Notes under the pieces: model-generated
Databases searched by the model: none
What the model was told of the DNA's origin: nothing
Seen by the model: the letters and a program-made list of their open reading frames with translations, nothing else
Assembly: GCF_026210795.1 (NCBI RefSeq)
Contig: NC_089435.1
Location: forward strand, 992,001 to 1,056,000
Direction of reading: 5' to 3'
DNA from: Rhizophagus irregularis
Taxonomy: Eukaryota; Glomeromycota; Glomeromycetes; Glomerales; Glomeraceae
Length of the DNA stretch: 64,000 nucleotides
Translations under genes and position numbers: made by a program
Part shown: piece by piece, positions 23,223-33,232 of the stretch
Layout: each line of letters opens with the position of its first letter
How positions within the stretch are numbered: position 1 is the first letter of the stretch

Positions 23223-23640
23223 GCTACCTACCGATATGAAAGTCATAGTAAAGTTATATAATAAATTTATTTCCGAAGCCGTAAATAAGTCGTAAAGTAT
23301 TCTATTGACTCTATTTAAGAAATAGTAGTCTCTAATCTAAATCTAATCTTATTACATAATACAATAAAATAAACCTAAACTAGTCGCATAAAGGAAACAA
23401 TGCAATTAATAAGAAGAAAAATAAATTAAAACAAAAATACTAATCTAAAAACTGTACCTAAGATCCTTCATATGCCCCAACTTAAACCCAGAGAGTAAGT
23501 TCCAGGCCAACTATCCAGAGAGTTAAGTCCTAAAATAATCTAAGTCCAAAAGAGAAAAGTGACCCAACAATCCGAACTGTTTGACTAAACAGAAAATCTA
23601 AAACCTGTGACCACCAAGTTTCGCCTTGCATAATAGTGTC
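23223..23640. other. Intergenic between element and LINE relic
   Basis: No open frame or repeat is recognised. It may be the 3' flank of the LINE relic on the minus strand. Confidence 0.35.
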
Positions 23641-24860
23641 TCGAAGTCAAGTCTCCAATTCTGACTTCAGGGGATAATTCTGTTGAAAATGAGAGAGACA
23701 AGAACCAGTATTAAGAAGGAGAGATCGGGAAGAGGAATGGTAAGCTCATTTATCTTTAGTGGAAATATTTTGAGAGGTTTCCCATGCAATAAAAGCATTA
23801 CAATATGCATGCTATAAATAACGATAAATGCGAAGTTGAAAGTGGAAGAGAGCAGAATAAATAATTCCGGTAGAGCATTTTTCGGTAAAAACGTGTAAAA
23901 AGACACTGATCTAGTCCTTTGGGATGAAACCACGCACAAGGTCGTGAGAGATTGGCAAATGTGACAATGGAAAGATGGAATTGATTTCATGCTATATGGA
24001 TAAAGTGTCAAAAGTAGTCAGGATGGAAGAGTCGTGAGAGTTTAAATGTTTAATAGCAGAAGCTAATCTTTTCTTAAGGTTATGTTTGAAGAAAAAGAGA
24101 AATTCTGAAAACATGTAAAAAGTATGGCCAGTTTCATCTGTGTGAAAAGCATGTGTAGCAGAGCAAGTCCATAAATGAGATAGCGTTTCCAGAGCAGATT
24201 GGCATATCGAACACAAAGGTTGATGTGTGTAAAGATCAGGTGCATGCGCAGCCAGGTCGATAGAGTCAGGTGTATCAAACATAAGCTTGGGATATTCTTA
24301 AAATAGGTGCTAGGACCATAATATAAAGAAAACTGGAAAAAATTCCAAGTGGCATTCCATGAGTAAAAGGATGCATTATATATGTAGCGGGAAAACCTAA
24401 AAAGCATAAAAAGGTTGGAGAAATGTAATTGATCATAAGAAATTTCTGCAGATCAGAATCAATCTTATGATCTTGTTATTGGCAGGTCGTCTGAAATAGT
24501 TAAATCATTTGGTGAATAAAAGGAATTTAAAGAAGAATGAACTTTTGCAAGGGAATCAGCACAGTCATTAATAAGCGGATCATCCGAATGCGTAGGAATT
24601 AACGTTGAATCACAAAGAAGTTTGAATGGATAGATGAGGAATGGACAGGAAGAATAAAGTTATTTTCATTAGTTTGTATTCAGCCAAGGCCCATGGTTAT
24701 GTTGGCAGCACCAAAATATTAGACAGAGCCATCGGTGTAAATAAAATAATTATTATCATCAATTGGGAAAAGATATGGGACCGAAAGAGCAGAAATACGA
24801 GAAGGACCAAAATCTTTAAAACTTTTTTGTAATAGGTTTAATGCTGGTGGTCTTTGATTA
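23640..24860 (-). pseudogene. LINE retrotransposon relic (RNase H and C-terminal zinc knuckle)
   Basis: Read from right to left, the minus strand gives in broken frames NYFIYTDGS near 24740 (first active-site Asp of RNase H), then IPTHSDDPLINDCADSLAK near 24560-24600 (last RNase H block). After these comes PLCSICQSALETLSHLWTC near 24180-24230, a Cys/His knuckle typical of LINE C-termini. Stops separate the blocks. Upstream reverse-transcriptase motifs are not in evidence, so this is a 5'-truncated, dead copy. Confidence 0.75.
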
Positions 24861-24939
24861 TAATAAAGAAGAAAATATTGAATAATAAGAAGTCTTACTG
24901 TAACAGGTTAAGATGAAAATGAAAAGTTATTGCAAATCA

Positions 24940-25200
24940 TAAATTGACGATTTCATCCTCGCCTGAACCCTCTTTGCCTGCTTCTTCTCTATCATCTTCG
25001 TCTCTTTCATTTTCATCATCTTCTATTACCTTCATCTTCGTCTCTTTCATTAAACTCCATCATCATTCTTTCATATTCACTTTCAAGCACTATACCATTT
25101 TCGCTTACTTCTTCATTTTCAATATTGATGGTCGGTATCATTTCTTCTCCTTTATTGTAAATATCCATAATATCATGATCATTACTATTAATAGTCGTAC
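24940..25200 (-). pseudogene. Acidic coding-like fragment
   Basis: The minus strand encodes a Glu/Asp-rich stretch (NSNDHDIMDIYNKGEE, then NEEVSENGIVLESEYERMMM, then a run of Glu/Asp/Arg) with a frameshift near 25020. It is not part of the RNase H relic and no family is recognised. It could be a remnant of another repeated gene inserted beside the LINE. Confidence 0.3.
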
Positions 25201-25244
25201 TAAAAGAATAAAAATGATGTTAGAACAAGCGTACATGTCATAAT

Positions 25245-26125
25245 AACAAATGTCGATATTTACAATATTTACCGTTTGTTCTAAAATGTATTTCATTCAA
25301 CGTTGAAGGTATATTAAACATGTATTATTGTCTAATATAACTGCATTACTAATGTTAGGAGCATAGTGACTTCAGAACATTTTCTCAAAGTGAGAATGTA
25401 GTTAAAAATTTTACTTTTGATTAAAAAAATATTCTGAATATAGTTAAATTAAAATAAAATACATTGAAAATATAGCTTAATTTGAATTTAATTTTCAAAT
25501 GACTTAAAATTTAACTTTCGGTTTAAAACAAAAATATAGCTTAATTTGAAAATATAGCTTAAAATTTAACTTCGGTTTAAAATAAAATACACTAAAAATA
25601 TGTCATAATATGATATGAAAAGAAAAAAAAAGAAAAAGAAAAACAACTTTCAGTTGAAATTAAAATCATCACTAAAAAATTTCTATTGTTAATTCCTTTT
25701 GTTTAAAATCATCACTAAAAAATTTTTTTTGTTTAAAATTATCACTAAACTGTTTTCGGACAAAATATTATTAATTATTACGTTTACCATACAATATTGC
25801 TACAGACTTTTTTTTTGTTCTTATACTGATAAAATCTATAAACAGTACCTAATAAAGAAACTTTTGAGTAATAAACTTTCATACTATAAATATGTTGAAA
25901 AGTTTAATAATTTTATTTATAGATTCAGTTAAGCATAGTAATAAACTTTTTTGATTATAAGCTTACAGATATAATAAACTCATTAATTATAAGCTTTGTT
26001 AAATTTTTCAATTCGTGATGTGTACTATGTAAACTTTTTCTTTAAAAAAGAATCATATATTTCACTTTCCTAGAGAAATCATTAATTTCTTCCTAAAAAA
26101 ATATTTTTTTAAAAAAAAAATCGCT
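25245..26125. other. AT-rich with short direct repeats
   Basis: Short motifs recur: AAATATAGCTTAATTTGAA (about 25470-25560) and AAAATCATCACTAAAAAATT (about 25660-25720). No gene is recognised. The 77-codon frame at 25699 lies in repetitive AT sequence and is judged non-coding. Confidence 0.45.
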
Positions 26126-27756
26126 ATGCCACCAAAAAAACAGGAATAGTATCAAGCAAAAAGGAGATCAGCTTCCAACTACTACTGTATCAACCCGTGG
26201 CCGCAAGAAGAAAGAAGTGTGTCTGTCACTGCTTTATCAACAAAGGTTAATACTACTACACTGAAACATAGTTACAAGAAAAAAGAGCAAGATCATGTAA
26301 TTAATATACTATTGAGAGATGATGACATCGTACCATTACTAGAAGGTGATTATGAACAACCTGCAAATGTATCACTCGTACCATTACTAGAAGGTGATTA
26401 TGAACAACAAATGTATCACTCGTACCATTACTAGAAGGTGATTATGAACAACCTGCAAATGTATTACTCGTACCATTACTAGAAGGTGATTATGAACAAC
26501 CTGCAAATGTATCACTCATACCATTACTAGAAGGTGATTATGAACAACCTGCAAATGTATCACTCGTACCATTACTAGAAGATGATGATGATCAAGGTAA
26601 ATGGTACTCTGATAAATTTTGCGATTTTTGGTACACCTATTAATTATAATTTTTCCTTAGCTTCAAATCATGCATCAAATAACAATGATGAAGATATTAC
26701 AGCCTTTAATTCTTTTAACTACATTAAGAAATGATATTGATTTGTCTCCAAATCATCCATTAAGTGATCATGATGATATTGAGGTTTCAAACATTATTAG
26801 ACATAAAGAGATCACAAAACGAAGCTTAAATCCATTAAGGCTTCCACTGTTAGTTCCAGCATCAAATAATTCAAACATCAATTCAAATAATTTTTCACCA
26901 TTATTATCAACACCAAATAATTCAAACATCAATCATAATAATGTATCAAGTGGTGCCAGCCAATTTGATAGCATTTTTGGGTTAAATGATGGAGCTATCG
27001 ACTCAGTTCATGGTAGTGTACAAATCCTAACATTTTGAAACAGGCTAATAGTATGTATTCATTAATGCAAGTACTAATGGCGGATGGGAGACGATTTACA
27101 ATGCCTATTTCTTCAAACTCATCAACCTCAGTGCATCATCAAGATGACAAAGTAAGTTTTACATAAATTATTAAAATATTTGTCATAGGTGATGGCTCAT
27201 TGTGACTTCTTAGAGGAACTAAAATGTCTGTTCCTATGAGTTCAAAATCCTCCAAGAAGTGCGCTTGAAAATTTGGCACTCCAGATTATTAACTGTGACT
27301 TAAATTCGAATGAAGGAATCAATTGGCTTAAATAGCCAGTAAGTACTTTTGGTGACTTTCGTAACAAGTTGGTCAATAGTATTCAAATTATTCAAAGAAA
27401 ACAATGCACGGTTAGTGGTTTTCACTTTTACTCATGTAAAATTACGATTAACATTTTTACTAATTAATTTTCTTGAGACTACAGGGAATCAATTAATCCG
27501 CAAATGGAAGAGATTGCTGCATTCGTAGATAAGTCTGTAACGGTCCACGTGCTAAACCGATGGTTAAATGCCACAAAAATGGACGAATTACGAGCCAAAA
27601 TTCAATGGTGAATTTGCATAGATTTGTTATAAGAGCTTTTGCCATAAATTATTATCAAGAGACCCAGAAAAAATGAAAGCTTTAAACAATATAACGCGCA
27701 ATATTTCTGTGCCATCACGAAATGGTAAAAATTACGCCAGCAATTTGCAACTTTAA
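26126..27756 (+). pseudogene. Decayed lineage-specific repeat-family gene
   Basis: Starts MPPKK at ATG 26126, after a poly-T/poly-A tract. A frameshifted basic stretch follows (TTTVSTRGRKKKE), then six copies of a 16-residue repeat. An intron 26597-26660 (GTAAAT...CCTTAG) then joins to an Asn/Ser-rich exon (VPASNNSNINSNNFSPLLS). Later pieces include SMYSLMQVLMADGRRFTMPI near 27060 and FVDKSVTVHVLNRWLNATKM near 27520. It ends VPSRNGKNYASNLQL before a stop. Several frameshifts and stops show decay. I do not recognise the family; the layout suggests a dispersed multi-copy fungal gene or transposon ORF. Confidence 0.5.
26330..26596 (+). repeat. 48-bp coding minisatellite (VPLLEGDYEQPANVSL)
   Basis: Six head-to-tail copies of a 48-bp unit encode VPLLEGDYEQPANVSL. 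The second copy lacks 4 bases (CCTG), shifting the frame; the last copy turns into an acidic run (EDDDDQ) at a splice donor. The unit length is a multiple of three, so the repeat grew while the gene was coding. Confidence 0.85.
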
Positions 27757-28148
27757 TATTTATTTATCATCGCTATTTTATATTAGTATATTTTATTATT
27801 TTTATAAGTTTTATATAACAAATATTCCTTATTATGATATAACGGATAATACGCTTTTTACAATTATTAGTATTAGAAAAGTATTAAAAATTTTACTAAT
27901 ATATAATTGGCTTTTTATTAAAATGTATTTTATACTTAATAAATAAATGTATCAAAAAAAAAAATAAATGAAGAAATCGGTAAATAATATATAATGCATC
28001 GAAAAAGTATATTAGATTAATTGTTTCAGCTAATTTTCGATGATATTTCCTAGCTATTTAAGACCATGTCACAACCATGTCACAACTTCGACAAGACTAC
28101 GAAAAAGCCTGTCATCAATGGTTCCACAAGATAGTCCGACACCATCTT
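27757..28148. other. AT-rich intergenic
   Basis: AT-rich sequence and the flank of the following element. The 74-codon frame at 27722-27946 is AT-rich and hydrophobic by composition only. Confidence 0.4.
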
Positions 28149-28389
28149 CCCCAGTATCGCCAGAAAATTTTTTCACCCCCACGTGACCCTAAATAATTTG
28201 TCACTTGTGTCACATCCCTCCACTTTCTCATTTTTTATAAGTATTCTGGGGACTTAGATTTTTTTCGGTGTCTAAAATCCTATTCGTCACACGTTATTCG
28301 ACACATGGTTAATTTCTTAATTCCAGCCAAATCTTATAATGCCGGCCAAAGTCACGTGGGGGTGAAAAAATTTTCTGGCGATACTGGGG
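28149..28389. mobile_element. 241-bp MITE with perfect 39-bp inverted ends
   Basis: The left arm 28149-28187 (CCCCAGTATCGCCAGAAAAT...) and right arm 28351-28389 are exact reverse complements, each containing CACGTG. The interior is about 160 bp with no coding capacity. The 11-mer GTCCGACACCA lies on both flanks (28134-28144 and 28395-28405), though not directly at the tips. Confidence 0.85.
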
Positions 28390-28617
28390 TAGATGTCCGA
28401 CACCACGATAGTCACGTGTCTGATACTAGATCGTTGTGATTTATTGGCGATCACTTATGGGTTTCTGCAATGTAATCACCACTTTTGCATATAATACATT
28501 TTGCATAAATATTGTTACCATATTTATTCATACTAATAAAGGCGTTTAATAATAAAAAAAAAAGAAAAAAAGATATTTACTTTATCTTTTTCAATTAGGG
28601 AGAATTTTGATATAGCA

Positions 28618-31600
28618 ATGGGTGGTAAAGGTAAAGCATACAGTATAACATGAATAATAATATAAATTAGATTTATCAAAATTATTAAAACAAATTTGTA
28701 ATGTAATAAAACTAGTTTTGTGTGATACCAAAGAACATATAATATATGAAACAAAATTGAAATATTAAGATTTTTATTTATTAAATAAACTTAATTGGTA
28801 ATAATCAAATATAATTAAACCAAATTTGCAATTTAACAAACTAGTTTCCAGCAATATCAAAGAATTTGAAGAAAGTGGTACTGAAGAATTTGAAAGTAGT
28901 AGTATTGAGAAATTTGAAGGAAGTAACACCAAGGAATCAAAAGGTATATCAAACAAGCTGAAATATTAAGTTTTATTTATAAACAATTCAAATACTACTA
29001 GACTAACTATATTATATAAATATTATATTAAATACTTAGCTTGTAAGTTAATATAATTGAATAAAGATAAATTACTCATTAATTTTATTGTATTTCATAT
29101 AACTAAATAATTTATTAATGATTAATAATACTGTAGTTAGTAAGTTATCGGTTATTTAAATCTTTAGTCCTCTACTTTATTTATTTTACATAACATTCAA
29201 ATAACTAAATTCTTTGTCTATATAACTATTTAATAATTGATTATATTACAGATGGTAAGCTATAGTAATATATATATTATATTTATTTGTTTAATATTTT
29301 ACATAATTCAACTAATTATATTCTTAATTTAATTAACTAGATTGTAAGTAATATATATGATTTACAGTAAATACTTTTATATTATCTTTATATCTAACAA
29401 ATTAATAATTAATACTATAGGGTGTAAGTTATATGATGTCTATATTTATATTATTTATATAATTTAACTAATTTCTTTATTTGAAAAATTATTAAATAAT
29501 ATAGTTCGTAAGTTATTTATTTAATTCTATTATTACTTATTATTATAACATTTACATATAATTTAAACTAACTAATTTCTTTATTTAAAAAATTATTTTG
29601 TAATTATTTTAGTTGGTAAGTTATAAGTTATTTACTTAATTCTATTATTACTTATTGGTTATAATATTTACATATAATTTAAACTAAATAATTTATTTAT
29701 TTTAAAAATTATTTTATAGATAGTAAGTTAATTATTTAATTCTATTATTACTTATTGTTATAATATTTACATATAATTTAAACTAACTAATGTCTTTATT
29801 TAAAAAATTATTAAATAATATAGTTTGTAAGTTATTTATTTAATTATATTATTACTTTTGTTATAATATTTACATATAATTTAAACTAACTAATTAATAT
29901 AGTTTGTAAGTTATTTATTTAATTCTATTATTACTTATTGTTATAATATTTACATATAATTTAAACTAACTAATTTCTTTATTTTAAAAATTATTAAATA
30001 ATATAGGGAGTAAGTTAATTATTTAATTCTATTATTACTTATTGCTATAATATTTACATATAATTTAAACTAACTAATTTCTTTATTTAAAAAATTATTA
30101 AATAATATAGAGAGTAAGTTATTTATTTAATTCTATTATTACCTATTGTTATAATATTTACATATAATTTTAACTAACTAATTTCTTTATTTAAAAAATT
30201 ATTAAATAATATAGTTTGTAAGTTATTTATTTAATTCTATTATTACTTTTGTTATAATATTTACATATAATTTAAACTAACTAATTTCTTTTTTTAAAAA
30301 ATTATTAAATAATATAGCGAGTAAGTTATTTATTTAATTCTATTATTACTTATTGTTATAATATTTACATACAATTTAAACTAACTAATTTCTTTATTTA
30401 AAAAATTATTAAATAATATAGGGAGTAAGTTAATTATTTAATTCTATTATTACTTATTGTTATAATACTTACATATAATTTAAACTAACTAATTTCTTCA
30501 TTTAATTTATTTTAGTGGGTAAGTTATAAGTTATTTATTTAGTTCTATTATTACTTATTGGTTATAATATTTACATATAATTTAAACTAAATAATTTATT
30601 TATTTTAAAAATTATTTTATAGATAGTAAGTTATATATTTAATTCTATTATTACTTATTGTTATAATATTTACATATAATTTAAACTAACTAATTTCTTC
30701 ATTTAAAAAATTATTTTGTAATTTATTTTAGTTGGTAAGTTATAAGTTATTTATTTAATTCTATTATTACTTTTGTTATAATATTTACATATAATTTAAA
30801 CTAACTAATTTCTTTTTTTAAAAATTATTAAATAATAAAGCGAGTAAGTTATTATTTAATTCTATTATCGCTTATTGATATAATATTTACATATAATTTT
30901 AACTAACTAATTTCTTTATTTAAAAAATTATTAATAATATAGGGGGTAAGTTATTTATTTAATTCTATTATTACTTATTGTTATAATATTTACATATAAT
31001 TTAAACTAACTAATTTATTTATTTAAAAAATTATTAAATAATATAGAGAGTAAGTTATTTATTTAATTCTACTATTACTTATTGTTATAATATTTACATA
31101 TAATTTAAACTAACTAATTTTTTCATTTAAAAAATTATTTTGTAATTTATTTTAGTTGGTAAGTTATAAGTTATTTATTTAATTCTATTATTACTTTTGT
31201 TATAATATTTACATATAATTTAAACTAACTAATTTCTTTTTTTAAAAATTATTAAATAATATAGCGAGTAAGTTATTTATTTAATTCTATTATTACTTAT
31301 TGTTATAATATTTACATATAATTTAAACTAACTAATTTCTTTATTTAAAAAATTATTTTGTAATTTACTTTAGTGGGTAAGTTATAAGTTATTTATTTAG
31401 TTCTATTATTACTTATTGGTTATAATATTTACATATAATTTAAACTAAATAATTTATTTATTTTAAAATTATTTTATAGATAGTAAGTTATTTATTTAAT
31501 TCTATTATTACTTATTGTTATAATATTTACATATAATTTAAACTAACTAATTTCTTTATTTAAAAAAATATTTTGTAATTTATTTTAGTTGGTAAGTTAT

Positions 31601-33232
31601 GATAACCCAGAAAATTCTTCTATCACGTGACATGTTTATATTTGGGAAATTGGTTCCTTTTTTGGCTTTTTTGGTGTAATGATATTTTGCATTAATAAGT
31701 TATTTATTTAATTCTACTATTACTTATTGTTATAATATTTACATATAATTTAAACTAACTAATTTCTTCATTTAAAAAATTATTAAATAATACAGTTTGT
31801 AAGTTATTTATTTAATTCTATTATTACTTTTGTTATAATATTTACATATAATTTAAACTAACTAATTTCTTTTTTTAAAAATTATTAAATAACATAGCGA
31901 GTAAGTTATTTATTTAATTCTATTATTACTTTTGTTATAATATTTACATATAATTTAAACTAACTAATTTCTTTATTTAAAAAATTATTTTGTAATTTAT
32001 TTTAGTTGGTAAGTTATAAGTTATTTATTTAATTCTATTATTACTTTTGTTATAATATTTACATATAATTTAAACTAACTAATTTCTTTATTTAAAAATT
32101 ATTAAATAACATAGCGAGTAAGTTTAATATTTATTTAATTCTATTATTACTTATTGTTATAATATTTACATATAATTTAAACTAACTAATTTTTTTATTT
32201 AAAAATTATTAAATTATTAAATAATATAGTGTGTAAGTTATTTATTTAATTCTATTATTACTTATTGTTATAATATTTACATATAATTTAAACTAACTAA
32301 TTTCTTTATTTAAAAATTATTTTATAGATGGTAAGGTTTTTATTTAATTCTATTATTACTTATTGTTATAATATTTACATATAATTTAAACTAACTAATT
32401 TCTTTATTTAAAAAATTATTAAAATTAATATTAGGGGGTAAGTTATTTAATTCTATTATTACTTATTGTTATAATATTTACATATAATTTAAACTAACTA
32501 ATTTTTTTATTTTAAAAATTATTTTGTTATTTATTTTAGTTGGTAAGTTATAAGTTATTTATTAATTCTATTATTAACTTATTGTTATAATATTTACATA
32601 TAATTTAAACTAACTAATTTCTTTATTTATTTAATAGATCGTAAGTTATAAGTTATTTATTTAATTCTATTATTACTTATTGTTATAATGTTTACATATA
32701 ATTTAAACTAACTAATTTCTTTATTTATTTAATAGATCGTAAGTTATAAGTTATTTATTTAATTCTATTATTACTTATTGTTATAATATTTACATATAAT
32801 TTAAACTAACTAATTTCTTTATTTAAAAATTATTTTACAGATGGTAAGTTTTTTATTTAATTCTATTATTATTATTGTTATAACATTTAATATAATTTAA
32901 ACTAACTAATTTCTTTATTTAAAAAATTATTTTTGATCTAGCTTGTAAGTATCTCTATCATTATATATTTTATATAGTATTTATTTGTTAACTGAATTCT
33001 TTCATTTGAAAAATATCTGTTACTTTAGTTGGTAAGTTGTAAAATGTAAATTATAGGTTATTATATGTATTTATCCAAAAATTAAGACTTATATTATATT
33101 ACATTAAATTCCTAATTAAATTTTAGAGTAAGTAATAATTTGTTTTGTGTATATTATAATACAGTCTATAATATCTATAATATAATTTTAATTATTTAAA
33201 TTTATAGATTTGGGAAAAGTAGAAATACAATT
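28618..33232 (+). CDS. Possible microexon-coded N-terminal extension of the kinase gene (model)
   Basis: Candidate exons in order are: 28618-28630 (ATG GGT GGT AAA G, followed by GTAAAG); 28845-28943 (99 nt, entering and leaving in phase 1, coding VSSNIKEFEESGTEEFESSS and more acidic sequence); then 39 exons of 3 nt spread over 29040-33031. A 1-nt exon at 33127 follows, and then 33208 onward, which is open through FGKSRNTI into the Met at 33233. In phase 1 the triplets make 39 codons with no stop, including MDIAREIA followed by MDIVSIA. The last microexon supplies G, the 1-nt exon A, and 33208 a further A, forming GAA in frame with the kinase. All splice sites are GT-AG. Nothing shows that these exons are really joined in RNA; the simpler alternative is that the gene starts at 33233 and this region is satellite DNA. 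Confidence 0.35.
29040..33127 (+). repeat. Tandem array of about 40 intron-like units with 3-nt spacers
   Basis: Units of about 76-112 bp read GTAAGTTATTTATTTAATTC, then TTATAATATTTACATATAAT, then TTAAACTAACTAATTTC (an ACTAAC branch-point-like motif), then T-rich and A-rich sequence ending ATATAG or TTTTAG. I located 39 consecutive junctions in which an AG (TAG 35 or more times, otherwise CAG or AAG) is followed by exactly three bases and then GTAAG. The triplets are TTG (7), CGA (5), TTT (4), ATA and ATG (3 each), GGA, AGA, TGG, GGG, ATC, CTT (2 each), and TTA, ATT, GGT, TTC, TGT (1 each). The fortieth gap, at 33127, is one base. The first five units are more divergent than the rest, and the unit starting at 31592 carries an insertion. 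Confidence 0.93.
31601..31696. mobile_element. 96-bp insertion inside one array unit
   Basis: The unit that begins GTAAGTTAT at 31592 is interrupted by about 96 bp (GATAACCCAGAAAATTCTTC, then TATCACGTGACATG, ending GCATTAAT) before continuing AAGTTATTTATTT. Related units read GTAAGTTATAAGTTATTTATTT without the insertion, so the limits are well defined. CCAGAAAATT and CACGTGAC echo the ends of the 28149 element, suggesting a relative. It only lengthens the putative intron. Confidence 0.6.

Noticed and set aside
29040-33127. Array as a plain AT satellite or centromere repeat
   Set aside because: Not fully excluded, but strict 3-nt spacers between acceptor and donor signals and frame agreement with the kinase are not expected of a neutral satellite.
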